This document shows, in pieces, positions 53,605 through 62,571 of a stretch of DNA of 64,000 bases (position 1 is its first letter; the number at the start of each line of letters is the position of its first letter). The stretch spans positions 62,001 to 126,000 of the forward strand of contig NZ_NNRM01000048.1 of NCBI RefSeq assembly GCF_002252525.1. Direction: 5' to 3'. The notes below the pieces were generated by a model, which searched no databases, was not told the origin of the DNA, and saw nothing but the letters and a program-made list of their open reading frames with translations. Source of the stretch: Brucella pseudogrignonensis. GTDB lineage: Bacteria; Pseudomonadota; Alphaproteobacteria; Rhizobiales; Rhizobiaceae. A program made the position numbers and the translations under genes.

Positions 53605-55134
53605 ATGATAAAGAAAGCACTGAAAGCCGCTCTTCTGGCTTCTGCCCTGTCGGCAGCTGTGATTGCATCGGCACCGGCTTTCGCCGCAGGCAAACTCACC
53701 GTTTCGTCGCCGCAGGATCCGGGCAGCTGGGATCCGATTGATACGTTCCTCGTCAACTGGGCGTCGGTCGCAACAAATATTTTTGATGGTCTCATCTATC
53801 GCGGCCCTGATCTGAAAATCGTACCAGGTCTGGCAACGTCGTGGGAAGAACTCGACGAAGGCAAACGCATCCGCTTCAATCTGCGTGAAGGTGTGAAGTT
53901 CCACGATGGCGAGCCATTCAACGCAGAAGCGGTGAAGTTCACTTTTGATCGTCTGCTTGGTGAGGAAGGCGCGAAAGGTCCGCAGCGTTCCAACTATATC
54001 GCAATCGAAAAGGTCGAAGTCATCGACGAAAAGACCGTCGATTTTCACCTCAAGACGCCAGATCCGGTGTTGATCACCAAGCTTGCCGGTTACGGCGCGA
54101 TGATCGTTCCACCGAAATACATCACCGAAAAGGGTGATGATTATTTCAACACACATCCAGTCGGCACTGGCCCATTCAAGTTCGTATCCTATGAGCCAAA
54201 GGTCAACATCAAGCTTGAAGCTTTTGCTGACCATTGGGGCGGTGCTCCGAAGCTTTCGGAACTTGAATATCGTTTCATTACTGAGCCTTCGACAGCTGTA
54301 GCTGAACTTCAAGCTGGTCGCGTTGATCTGGTCATTCCACCAACTATCCCAATCGGCATGATCCCGACGATTGAAGGCGATCCAAAGCTTGAACTTGTTA
54401 CAGCCTCGGGGCCGTCGGTTTATGCCCTTCGTTTCAACACGCGTGACGGCATCACCAAGGATGAGCGCGTACGTAAGGCGTTGATTATGGCTGTCGATCG
54501 CGATGCGATCATCCAGTCGATCCTTGCCGGACAGGCTGAAGCGATCGCAAGCTTCCAGGGTTCACTGTCGTTCGGTTTCGATCCAAACATGAAGCCGCTG
54601 CCTTATGATCCTGAGCAGGCTAAGAAATTGCTTGAAGAAGCAGGTGTTCAGCCTGGCGCAACGGTGCAGATTGACGTGCGCGGTCAGGATGCGAGCTTCA
54701 ACGAAGTTGCACAGGCAGTTGCAAGCTTCCTGCAGATGGTTGGCGTGAATGCAACCATCAAGCCTTATGACACGAATGTTCTGCTCAATGACATTATCCC
54801 ACAGGGCAAAACGGGTGCCATGTTCCAGCAAGCATGGGGTGGTTGGACCTTCGATTACGATAACACCGCTTACTCGATGTACCATTCGGGTGAAAAGTGG
54901 AACCCGTACGACAAGGATGAAAAGCTCGACAAGATGCTTGAAGCACAGCGTTCGGTTCTCGACCGTGGCGAACGTGAAAAGATGCTTCAGGAAATCGCGC
55001 ATTATGCTGCCGACCGCGCGCTCGAAATGCCTCTCTACAACCTGAAGGCAATCTTCGGCGTCAATAAGCGCGTGAAGAACTTCGTGCCTGTTCCAGATAG
55101 CCGTCTGCGTCTCACCGACGTAACCGTCGATTAA
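53605..55134 (+). CDS. Peptide ABC transporter periplasmic binding protein (SBP family 5)
   Basis: From ATG 53605 (AAGGGG 7 nt upstream) the precursor has 509 residues. The signal peptide is cleaved after APAFA (about 27). Family 5 features are GKLTVSSPQDPGSWDPIDTF, YEPKVNIKLEAFADHWGGAP and DERVRKALIMAVDRDAIIQS. Relatives bind di- or oligopeptides, glutathione or opines. The ligand cannot be read from sequence; the oxoprolinase and M14 peptidase neighbours suggest short peptides with an N-terminal pyroglutamyl or gamma-glutamyl group. Confidence 0.9.
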   Translation: MIKKALKAALLASALSAAVIASAPAFAAGKLTVSSPQDPGSWDPIDTFLVNWASVATNIFDGLIYRGPDLKIVPGLATSWEELDEGKRIRFNLREGVKFHDGEPFNAEAVKFTFDRLLGEEGAKGPQRSNYIAIEKVEVIDEKTVDFHLKTPDPVLITKLAGYGAMIVPPKYITEKGDDYFNTHPVGTGPFKFVSYEPKVNIKLEAFADHWGGAPKLSELEYRFITEPSTAVAELQAGRVDLVIPPTIPIGMIPTIEGDPKLELVTASGPSVYALRFNTRDGITKDERVRKALIMAVDRDAIIQSILAGQAEAIASFQGSLSFGFDPNMKPLPYDPEQAKKLLEEAGVQPGATVQIDVRGQDASFNEVAQAVASFLQMVGVNATIKPYDTNVLLNDIIPQGKTGAMFQQAWGGWTFDYDNTAYSMYHSGEKWNPYDKDEKLDKMLEAQRSVLDRGEREKMLQEIAHYAADRALEMPLYNLKAIFGVNKRVKNFVPVPDSRLRLTDVTVD

Positions 55135-55145
55135 ACCAACTGATA

Positions 55146-55170
55146 CGGCAAGCCGTTCATCGGCTTGCCG
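55146..55170 (+). promoter_or_regulatory. Hairpin between peptide-binding protein and permease genes
   Basis: CGGCAAGCCG (55146-55155) pairs perfectly with CGGCTTGCCG (55161-55170) around TTCAT, starting 11 nt after the stop. The next gene's GGAGG lies 10 nt beyond it. Confidence 0.82.
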
Positions 55171-55191
55171 CTGCATTTCGGAGGCGCTCTG

Positions 55192-56115
55192 GTGGCTGGA
55201 TTTCTTATAAAACGAATTTTGCAAGCGTTGTTCGTGTTGATCGCGATGACGTTGCTTGTCGCATATGCGATCCGCCTGACGGGCGATCCGGCGCTGATGT
55301 TGACGCAAGGTGCGGGCAGTATCACGGAAGCCGATCTCGAGCGCATCCGCGAGGGGTTGGGTTTGAACCAGCCATTCCTGGTTCAATATTGGCAATTCCT
55401 CAAAGGTCTGTTTACACTTGATCTTGGACGCAGCTTCCTCGGTGGTACGCAGGTTTCCGTTTTGGTCGGAAGCGCGCTGCCAGCCACACTTATGCTGGCT
55501 TTCGCCTCGCTGTTCGTTTCCATTGTAATTTCGGTGCCACTTGGCATCAAGGCGGCAGTTTCGCGCGGTAAATGGGCTGATCAGCTCATTCGCATCTGCT
55601 CACTTGTCGGTCTGTCTTTCCCGAACTTCTGGCTTGCGACGATGCTTGTCCTGCTGTTCGGCATTTATCTGCAATGGCTACCGCCAAGTGGTATGAGCGG
55701 TATTGCAAGCTTCGTGATGCCTGCGCTGACAATGGGCATTATTCTGACTGCAACCAACGTTCGTCTTGTGCGCACGTCGATGCTCGAAACACTGCAGTCG
55801 CAATATATCATGGTGGCTCGTGCCAAGGGTCTGAGCGAAAACAAGGTGCTCTATAAGCACGCGCTGCGTAACTGCGCTATTCCGCTGATTACCTATATCG
55901 GCTTGCAGTTCGGTGGCCTCCTGGGCGGTATCGTTGTGGTTGAACGCGTCTTCAACTGGCCGGGTATGGGCACGCTTGCATTCGATGCGGTTGCCGGACG
56001 CGACTATCCGGTCCTGCAGGCAACAATCGCAATCCTTTCGATGCTGATTATCGGCGTCAATCTTCTGGTGGACATCGCTTACGGCCTTGTCGATCCGCGA
56101 ATTCGTACGGAGTAG
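55192..56115 (+). CDS. Peptide ABC transporter permease, DppB-type
   Basis: The start is GTG 55192, six bases after GGAGG, giving 307 residues (VAGFLIKRILQALFVL). The TTG at 55165 lies inside the hairpin and is unlikely. It has six spans and the EAA loop MLETLQSQYIMVARAKGLSENKVLYKHALRN near residue 210, split by the family glycine. The N-terminal periplasmic loop (EADLERIREGLGLNQPFLVQYW) is typical of DppB/OppB. It lies 5 nt before the DppC-type gene. Confidence 0.93.
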   Translation: MAGFLIKRILQALFVLIAMTLLVAYAIRLTGDPALMLTQGAGSITEADLERIREGLGLNQPFLVQYWQFLKGLFTLDLGRSFLGGTQVSVLVGSALPATLMLAFASLFVSIVISVPLGIKAAVSRGKWADQLIRICSLVGLSFPNFWLATMLVLLFGIYLQWLPPSGMSGIASFVMPALTMGIILTATNVRLVRTSMLETLQSQYIMVARAKGLSENKVLYKHALRNCAIPLITYIGLQFGGLLGGIVVVERVFNWPGMGTLAFDAVAGRDYPVLQATIAILSMLIIGVNLLVDIAYGLVDPRIRTE

Positions 56116-56120
56116 AGCCT

Positions 56121-56987
56121 ATGGCGACTAAAGTGGCGACCAAAACCTCAACACTCCAGCTTTCCCGCTTTGCCAGTCTGGAATTTATTGTTGGTTTTCT
56201 TCTCACCGGAACCATCTGTCTGGCAGTCATTTTCTCGAGCTATCTGTTTCCAGCCGGCGCGAACAAGATCGACCTGATGGCACGTCTGATGCCGCCATTC
56301 GTCAATCCGGCTCATATTTTCGGTGCTGACCCGCTCGGCCGCGACGTGCTTGCGCGTGTCGTTATCGGCGGCAAAATCTCACTTTTTGTGGGTTTCATCT
56401 CCGTCATTGGTTCGGTGATCATCGGCACGATCATGGGCTTGGTGGCAGGCTATTATCGCGGCTTCTGGGATATGGCGCTGATGCGCTTTGTCGATGTTCA
56501 GCTTGCGATGCCGTTCATCTTGCTGGCGATCACCTTCATGGCCATTCTTGGCGGCGGACTGGTCAACACGATCATCCTGCTGATTGTTTCGCAATGCGTG
56601 CAATATGCCCGGCTGGTGCGCGGCTCAGTGCTTTCGCTGCGCGAGCGCGAGTTCATCCTGTCTGCGCGCGCTATTGGCGTGAAGGACTGGCGCATCATTT
56701 TCCAACACCTGCTGCCAAATCTGCTCGGCCCGGTCATTGTTCTGATGACGCTGAATGTGGCCAACAACATCCTGCTTGAATCCAGCCTTACCTTCCTTGG
56801 CTTTGGCATTGATTCAACCATTCCAAGCTGGGGTGGAATGCTGGCCGATGGCCGCACCTATCTCCAGACTGCGTGGTGGGTGAGCCTGTTCCCTGGCCTT
56901 GCCATTCTTTTCACGGTGCTTGGCCTCAACCTTCTGGGTGACTGGCTGCGTGACAGCCTCGATCCAACTGGCAGGACTTCGCGATGA
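56121..56987 (+). CDS. Peptide ABC transporter permease, DppC-type
   Basis: The 288-residue protein has an N-terminal span near residue 30, the HIFGADPLGRDVLARVVIGG signature after it, and the EAA-type loop REREFILSARAIGVKDWRII near residue 190. The ending LGDWLRDSLDPTGRTSR is typical of DppC/OppC. It pairs with the DppB-type protein. Its last four bases overlap the peptidase gene (ATGA), tying the peptidase to the importer. Confidence 0.94.
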   Translation: MATKVATKTSTLQLSRFASLEFIVGFLLTGTICLAVIFSSYLFPAGANKIDLMARLMPPFVNPAHIFGADPLGRDVLARVVIGGKISLFVGFISVIGSVIIGTIMGLVAGYYRGFWDMALMRFVDVQLAMPFILLAITFMAILGGGLVNTIILLIVSQCVQYARLVRGSVLSLREREFILSARAIGVKDWRIIFQHLLPNLLGPVIVLMTLNVANNILLESSLTFLGFGIDSTIPSWGGMLADGRTYLQTAWWVSLFPGLAILFTVLGLNLLGDWLRDSLDPTGRTSR

Positions 56988-58729
56988 GCGTGATTTTTGA
57001 AAAGACCTATCCGCGTTCAATCAATGTGTTGATCGAACGCTTTTCAAAGCCGGAAATGCGTGGCGCTAACGTAGAAGTCTGGCTGTTCGATGACCAGCCA
57101 AGCCGCTTTGCTGCTGAAACAAAGCTGCGCGAGGCGGGCATCGATGCGCGTCTGCGTTCAGCCTATAAGCCGCTTCTGCATTTCTTTCTTGAAGAAGTGG
57201 ACGGGACAGCACTCAAGGCTGCAACAATTCGCTATCCGCGCCATGACAATTGCGTAGAGAACCGTTTTCTGCTGGAAACCTATCCGCTGACAGCACTTCT
57301 TCCCGAAGCAAAGATCAGCTTCAGTGCGTCCGGTAAGGATGATTTCTTTTATGAAGTCGACCTCACATTTGCCGATGGTCGCACTGAAAATCATCGTGTT
57401 TTCGCACCCAATCGCGTGCATGAAGATTTTATCGGCGAAACGCTTGTCTCACCAACTGGCTGGCTGATTGTCGAGCATGAAGGCAGCGTTGAAAACGCGC
57501 GCTTTGAGACCGCTTATGAAAAGCTGTTTCATGATACGATTTCGACCATTGCCACCCATGACTGGGGCAGGGGCGAGCCCTATTTTGAAGAGCTGAACAT
57601 TTCGGTCAACATGCCGATTACTGATCGACGCCTTGCCTATGATGAGGAAGCGCTGAGCCTGACGGAAGCTCTGCACGAGGATATCTATTTTTCGCTGCTC
57701 GAAGTTTTCCAGAAAAAGTCTGGTCGTCCGGTCGGTGATCGTGGCTTACAGCCCGGTCAGATCGTACCCGAAGTCCGCTTCCGTGATGCCGAGCCAACTG
57801 TAAAAGTGGAAACACGTCCGCTGGCAAGGTCAGATGCACTGACTGCCGAGCAAGTTCTGGAAAATGCGCAGGCTCCCCTTTCGGCTGACCAGATCCGCCG
57901 AGAGATTGCAAAGCTTGGCGGCTCACTTTTTGAAGCGAAGACTCGTGCAGGTCGCAGCGTGCGCGCGACCTATGTTTCGGGCCATGAAACGGCGATGATG
58001 ATCAGTGCCGGGCAACATGCCAATGAAACGACTGGCATCGTCGGAGCGTTGCGTGCCGCGAGCCGCCTTAGCGCACGCGATGGCGCGCACTTCACGATCT
58101 CGCCGCAGGAAAACCCGGACGGATATGAAATCCATAAGCGTCTGTGCGTTTTGCAGCCACATCATATGCATCATGCGTCGCGCTATACTGCTCTGGGTGA
58201 TGATCTTGAATATCGCAGCGGCGAGGGGCTTTTTGAGAAAGCAATCCGTGTAGAGGCGGAGGCGCGCACCAATGCGAAGCTGCATGTCAATTTACATGGC
58301 TATCCGTCGCATGAATGGACACGCCCGCTGTCTGGATATGTTCCTCGATCCTTTGCGATGTGGACGCTGCCAAAAGGCTTCTTCCTGATTATTCGCCATC
58401 ATGCGTCATGGGAAAAAGAAGCCGAACAGCTGATGGATCACGTGACCAGGCATCTTGGTGCCATCGATGGTCTGCTTGATTACAACGATGCGCAGATCAA
58501 GCTTTTCGAGCAACATGCAGGCGAAACAGGTTTCCGCATTATCAACGGCTTCCCATGTCTGGTCGGTGTTGATGATCGTCACACAGTTCCGCTGACGCTG
58601 ATTACCGAATATCCGGACGAAACCATCTATGGCGATGCCTTTGTCAAAGGCCATACGGCGCAGATGGAAACCGTGCTCTCGGCTTATGGAGCCTTGCAGC
58701 TGCTCTTTCCGAGCGAGCCGATTGCCTAA
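56984..58729 (+). CDS. M14-family zinc carboxypeptidase-like protein of the peptide-importer operon
   Basis: The 581-residue protein has no signal peptide, so it should act in the cytosol on imported compounds. The C-terminal half (about 325-570) carries an M14 zinc site: His345 and Glu348 in AGQHANETTG and His438 in NLHGYPSHEW. The probable catalytic Glu542 lies in LITEYPDE. NPDGYEIHKR is also conserved. The N-terminal 300 residues match no domain I know and contain an acidic region. M14 enzymes remove C-terminal residues or cut gamma-glutamyl/DAP links. Its 4-bp overlap with the permease is strong evidence of a joint pathway. Confidence 0.82.
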   Translation: MSVIFEKTYPRSINVLIERFSKPEMRGANVEVWLFDDQPSRFAAETKLREAGIDARLRSAYKPLLHFFLEEVDGTALKAATIRYPRHDNCVENRFLLETYPLTALLPEAKISFSASGKDDFFYEVDLTFADGRTENHRVFAPNRVHEDFIGETLVSPTGWLIVEHEGSVENARFETAYEKLFHDTISTIATHDWGRGEPYFEELNISVNMPITDRRLAYDEEALSLTEALHEDIYFSLLEVFQKKSGRPVGDRGLQPGQIVPEVRFRDAEPTVKVETRPLARSDALTAEQVLENAQAPLSADQIRREIAKLGGSLFEAKTRAGRSVRATYVSGHETAMMISAGQHANETTGIVGALRAASRLSARDGAHFTISPQENPDGYEIHKRLCVLQPHHMHHASRYTALGDDLEYRSGEGLFEKAIRVEAEARTNAKLHVNLHGYPSHEWTRPLSGYVPRSFAMWTLPKGFFLIIRHHASWEKEAEQLMDHVTRHLGAIDGLLDYNDAQIKLFEQHAGETGFRIINGFPCLVGVDDRHTVPLTLITEYPDETIYGDAFVKGHTAQMETVLSAYGALQLLFPSEPIA

Positions 58730-58735
58730 CTAAAA

Positions 58736-58831
58736 GCGCATCCCGAAAAGTGTGAAGCGGTTTTCGGAAAAGATGCGCGTTAAAGAAAATTTTAGAGCGT
58801 TGAGCTGATTTAATCGGATCGGCGCTCTAAA
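58736..58831. repeat. Composite palindromic repeat, copy 9 (two modules)
   Basis: Module one (58736-58778) has arms GCGCATC/GATGCGC and CCGAAAA/TTTTCGG, nearly the same as 1183-1225. Module two (58791-58831) has TTTAGAGC/GCTCTAAA arms like 5019-5063. It fills the gap between the M14 peptidase gene and the convergent siderophore ATPase gene, where it may act as terminator for both. Confidence 0.75.
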
Positions 58832-59585
58832 GATAGTAAATGCCAATGCGATTGCCCCCGATCATTTCGACGGCAATCTCCATCTCGTAAATATCCCGCA
58901 GAATATCGGGCTGAATGAGTTCTTCCGGTGATCCCTGATGGACGACCTTGCCCTTGCGCATCGCAACGATATGGTCTGAATAGCAGGATGCGAAATTGAT
59001 GTCGTGCAGCACCAGCACGACTGTCTTGCCCAGTTCATTTGCCGCACGCCGTAGCAGTTTCATCATCGAAGCAGAGTGCTTCATGTCGAGATTGTTGAGC
59101 GGCTCATCCAGCAGAACGTAATCTGTGTTCTGGCAGAGAACCATCGCCACGAAAGCGCGCTGGCGCTGTCCGCCCGAAAGCTCATCGAGAAAACGGTCGC
59201 TTAGCTCTTCTAGCTCGAGATAGCCGATTGCCTGATCGACGTGGTCGAGGTCTTCTCGTGTCGGGCGGCCCTTGGAATGCGGATAACGCCCGAAAGTCAC
59301 CAAATCGCGTACTGTTAGGCGCGAGTTAATGGCATTGTCCTGCCTTAAGATCGAAAGCCGTTTTGCCAGCACATCACCCGACGTGGTCGATACATCCAGC
59401 CCATCGACCGTGATGCGGCCTTTACACATGGGAAGCAGGCGGCTGACCATGGAAAGCAAGGTGGACTTTCCAGCACCATTCGGTCCGATGATCGAGGTAA
59501 TGCCGCGTGCTGGCAATTGCAGCGTCACATCATCAACGACGATCGCATCTCTATAGGATTTACTGACCTGGTTTATTTCGATCAA
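58827..59585 (-). CDS. Ferric-siderophore ABC transporter ATPase (FatE/YclP-like)
   Basis: The 252-residue ATPase has Walker A GPNGAGKST, signature LSGGQRQRAFVAMVL, Walker B YVLLDEPLNNLDMKHS and H-loop VLHDINFASCYSD, as in FecE/FepC proteins of siderophore importers. The N-terminal MIEINQVSKSYRDAIVVDDV and C-terminal IYEMEIAVEMIGGNRIGIYY are closest to the petrobactin/vibriobactin-type FatE/YclP group. It overlaps the permease gene by four bases. Confidence 0.92.
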   Translation of the reverse strand: MIEINQVSKSYRDAIVVDDVTLQLPARGITSIIGPNGAGKSTLLSMVSRLLPMCKGRITVDGLDVSTTSGDVLAKRLSILRQDNAINSRLTVRDLVTFGRYPHSKGRPTREDLDHVDQAIGYLELEELSDRFLDELSGGQRQRAFVAMVLCQNTDYVLLDEPLNNLDMKHSASMMKLLRRAANELGKTVVLVLHDINFASCYSDHIVAMRKGKVVHQGSPEELIQPDILRDIYEMEIAVEMIGGNRIGIYYL

Positions 59586-60535
59586 CGTGCGTTTCCCCTG
59601 ACGAGAAGGATGATAAAGACGAGCCCGCCCAGAAACTCGATGATGACACTGAGCGCAGTATCGAACGAAAAAACGCGCTCAAGAATGGTTTGTCCGCCGA
59701 CAATGCATAGGATTGCGAGCAATACAGCAATAGGCAGCACGATACGATGCTTGGATGAACCAGCAATCATGTAAGCCAGATTGGCGACAAGCAGACCGAA
59801 GAAGGTGATAGGGCCAACGAGTGCTGTTGAGACGGAAACAAGGATCGTGACGATCAGCAGAATGCGATGCACAACGCGGCTATGATCGACGCCCAGATTG
59901 ATTGCCGGATCGCGTCCCAGCGATAAAACATCAAAGACATTGAGAAAACGCAGGCCGTAAAGCGTGACCACTGCCACGATAATTGCTGCGAGCAACAGAA
60001 TATCCGCGTTAACACTGTTGAAGCTTGCAAAGAAACGGTCCTGAAGCACGGCGAATTCATTCGGGTCGATCATGCGTTGCATGAGGTTCGACAGGCTTCG
60101 GAAGAAAACACCGAACACAATGCCGACAAGCATGACCAGATGCAGGCTGCGCGCAGCACCTGAAAACAGCCAAGCATAAAGTGTGCTGGCAAAGACCACC
60201 ATTATTGCCGTCTCGGCGAAGAAACGGCCATTTGGGCCGATCCCGTTCACATGGATAGCGCCAAAGGCGAAAACTGCCAAAGTTTGGATCAGAATATAAA
60301 GCGCATCAAACCCCATGATGGAGGGAGTGAGAATGCGGTTGTTGGTGACGGTCTGAAACAGCACGGTCGAGACAGCAATCGAATAGGCTACCAGCACCAT
60401 TGCCGCAAGCTTGGTGCCGCGGAAGGTAAGGATGAAAGACCAACTGCCCTTAGCTCCCAGCGTCATGAAAGCTGCGCAGGAAATAATGACGAGGATCGAA
60501 AGAAGCGCGATGATGAAGCCGGGACGTTTAAGCAA
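59582..60535 (-). CDS. Ferric-siderophore ABC transporter permease 2 (FatC/YclO-like)
   Basis: A FecCD-family permease with about nine spans (GTKLAAMVLVAYSIAVSTVLFQ, NRILTPSIMGFDALYIL, LVGPITFFGLLVANLAYMIAG). The frame is open to TTG 60583, deep inside the preceding permease gene. TTG 60535 with GGGGA 7 nt upstream is the likelier start (about 317 residues) and overlaps the FatD-type stop by a few bases, which suggests translational coupling. It pairs with the next permease in a heterodimer. Confidence 0.88.
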   Translation of the reverse strand: MLKRPGFIIALLSILVIISCAAFMTLGAKGSWSFILTFRGTKLAAMVLVAYSIAVSTVLFQTVTNNRILTPSIMGFDALYILIQTLAVFAFGAIHVNGIGPNGRFFAETAIMVVFASTLYAWLFSGAARSLHLVMLVGIVFGVFFRSLSNLMQRMIDPNEFAVLQDRFFASFNSVNADILLLAAIIVAVVTLYGLRFLNVFDVLSLGRDPAINLGVDHSRVVHRILLIVTILVSVSTALVGPITFFGLLVANLAYMIAGSSKHRIVLPIAVLLAILCIVGGQTILERVFSFDTALSVIIEFLGGLVFIILLVRGNAR

Positions 60536-61532
60536 GGCGTGATCCCCGACGCAAAAGCAGATAGAGGAAGATCGCGCTGCCAACGACGCCCATCATCGTG
60601 CCGATGGGGATTTCATAGGGAAAGCGGATGATGCGCCCGACGATATCGCAGGCTAGCACCAGTCCAGCGCCAAGCACGGCCACCCATGGCACGGCGCGGC
60701 GCATATTATCGCCAATGAACATGCTGACCACATTTGGTACGATGAGGCCCAGAAAAGGGATCATGCCCACCGTCACGACCACGCTGGCACTTACCATAGA
60801 CACGATCACAAGCCCGAGGGTCACAACGCGTCGATAGTTGAGACCGAGATTGGTCGTGAAATCTTCGCCCATCCCAGCGACTGTGAAACGATCAGCCGCA
60901 ATATATGCGATGACGGTGAGGGCGAATGAAAGATACAGCAACTCATAACGACCGCGCAGCACGCCCGAGAAATCGCCGGTTGTCCATGAATTGAGCGCTT
61001 GCAGCAGATCATAACGATAGGCGATGAAGGTCGTCACGGCGCTGATTACGCCGCCCAGCATGATGCCGACAAGCGGCACTACGAGTACCGAACGCAATGG
61101 AATGCTGCGCAGGATGCGCAGAAAAAGCGCCGTGCCTGCAAGGGCCGTAACGGATGCTACCAGCATCTTGCCGAAAACCGGTGTGTCAGGTGCAAACAGA
61201 ATAACGAGCAGAATGCCGAGGCTTGCAGATTCAACCGTTCCGGCTGTTGACGGCTCAACAAAACGATTGCGGGTCAGCATCTGCATGATCATTCCGGCCA
61301 CAGCCATCGACATGCCGGCAAGAATGATTGCAAGCGTACGCGGTATGCGGCTGATCAGCAGAACTTCTGCTGCGCGATCAGTGCTATTTGCGCCAAACAA
61401 TGTGCTGAGCGATACATCGCTGACGCCGATAAACGGGCTGATAAAAGCCAGTATGACGACAACAACTATAGCTGCGGCGAGTGCCTTCACGCTTAATTCC
61501 CGTTCTCTTGCCTTGTCATGAAATCGGGCCAC
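60528..61532 (-). CDS. Ferric-siderophore ABC transporter permease 1 (FatD/YclN-like)
   Basis: A 334-residue FecCD-family permease (RIPRTLAIILAGMSMAVAGM, NRFVEPSTAGTVESASLG, VGMIPFLGLIVPNVVSMFIGDNMR). No ATG is available near the N terminus. GTG 61532 lies within the hairpin 61524-61548, whereas GTG 61490 (VKALAAAIVVV) has GGGAA 6 nt upstream and may be the real start. The hairpin could then serve as in the other binding-protein-permease gaps. Confidence 0.9.
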   Translation of the reverse strand: MARFHDKARERELSVKALAAAIVVVVILAFISPFIGVSDVSLSTLFGANSTDRAAEVLLISRIPRTLAIILAGMSMAVAGMIMQMLTRNRFVEPSTAGTVESASLGILLVILFAPDTPVFGKMLVASVTALAGTALFLRILRSIPLRSVLVVPLVGIMLGGVISAVTTFIAYRYDLLQALNSWTTGDFSGVLRGRYELLYLSFALTVIAYIAADRFTVAGMGEDFTTNLGLNYRRVVTLGLVIVSMVSASVVVTVGMIPFLGLIVPNVVSMFIGDNMRRAVPWVAVLGAGLVLACDIVGRIIRFPYEIPIGTMMGVVGSAIFLYLLLRRGSRLA

Positions 61533-61548
61533 AAATTGTGCGGCCCGA
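61524..61548 (-). promoter_or_regulatory. Hairpin between siderophore-binding protein and permease genes
   Basis: TCGGGCC (61524-61530) pairs perfectly with GGCCCGA (61542-61548) around 11 nt. It begins 20 nt after the binding-protein stop on the minus strand, the same position as the other five binding-protein-gene hairpins but with a larger loop. Confidence 0.65.
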
Positions 61549-61568
61549 AATGACTGGGTCAGAAGATA

Positions 61569-62498
61569 TTATTTCGCTTTGTCAAAAGCCGCTGAAAGCT
61601 GCTGGATCGTGTTGTGCAGTGCACCAAGGCCACCGCCGACGAGATACCAGTTCTGCGCGTTCAGATAGACGACCTGATCGTTCTTCCAGGCGTTGGTCTG
61701 ACGCACGAGTTCATTGTCGAGCAATTGCTTAGCGGAAGTGCCTTCACGACCGATGGCTGCATCGCGGTCGAGCACGAAAAGCCAATCCGGATTGGTTTCA
61801 AGAATGAATTCCGAGCTGACTGGCTGGCCATGATTGCCGACAGAAAGATCGGGCGCTGCTGGTTCAACGCCGAAGCTGTCATGCAATACGCCGAAGCGTG
61901 AACCCGGACCATAGGCGCTGATTTTACCGCCGGACGTCAGGATCATCAGACCCTTGCCTTTGCCCTTGGTCTTTTCTTTCAGTGCTGCGAGTTCGCTATT
62001 GAGCTTGTCGACTTCAGCCTTGGCTTCGGTTTCCTTGCCAAAAATCTGGCCCAGCTTTTCGATATTGGCTTCGGTGCCGGAAATGAATTCCTTGGCTGGA
62101 ACAGTCAGATCGATGGTCGGTGCAATCTTTGCGAGCTCACCATATTTTGCAGCCGAGCGACCGCCGACAATGATCAGGTCAGGTTCGGCTGCATTAACCG
62201 CTTCATAGTCAGGTTCAAAAAGCGTGCCGACTTTCGTGTAATCTGCGCCGTCGTATTTCTTGAGATATTCCGGGAAAGCGATGCTGCCAGGAACGCCGAT
62301 GATCTTCACGCCAAGGCGATCAAGATTGTCGAGCGTTGCGAAATCGAACACGACGACTTTTTCAGGATTGGTTGCAACCGTTGTTTCGCCTTGGGCGTGT
62401 TTGACTGCCACATCAGCAGCGTTCGCGCCGGAGGCAAGGGCTGTGGCAACAAGTGCTGCGCCAAACAGACGGGAAAAATGTCGGCTGATTTTCAGCAT
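61569..62498 (-). CDS. Ferric-siderophore periplasmic binding protein (FatB/CeuE/YclQ-like)
   Basis: From ATG 62498 (AGGA 11 nt upstream) the 309-residue precursor has a signal peptide cleaved after GANA (about 28). The class III fold shows NPEKVVVFDFATLDNLDRLG, KVGTLFEPDYEAVNAAEPDLIIVGGRSA and the long helix KETEAKAEVDKLNSELAALKE. This build matches proteins that bind catecholate or mixed-type siderophores (CeuE, YclQ, FatB). It delivers the ferric siderophore to the FatCD-type permeases. TTG 62519 is an alternative start. Confidence 0.9.
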   Translation of the reverse strand: MLKISRHFSRLFGAALVATALASGANAADVAVKHAQGETTVATNPEKVVVFDFATLDNLDRLGVKIIGVPGSIAFPEYLKKYDGADYTKVGTLFEPDYEAVNAAEPDLIIVGGRSAAKYGELAKIAPTIDLTVPAKEFISGTEANIEKLGQIFGKETEAKAEVDKLNSELAALKEKTKGKGKGLMILTSGGKISAYGPGSRFGVLHDSFGVEPAAPDLSVGNHGQPVSSEFILETNPDWLFVLDRDAAIGREGTSAKQLLDNELVRQTNAWKNDQVVYLNAQNWYLVGGGLGALHNTIQQLSAAFDKAK

Positions 62499-62571
62499 GG
62501 CGTTCAATCCTTTCGTCAATCTTGTGCTTTATAGTCCGGTTTTCTTCCAGTCAAAGCCGGAAGACCACAAT

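Noticed and set aside
62533-62554. TCTTCC...GGAAGA inverted repeat after the esterase gene
   Set aside because: Only 6-bp arms with a 10-nt loop and no T-run. It is too weak to call a terminator, and the genes on both sides run in the same direction.
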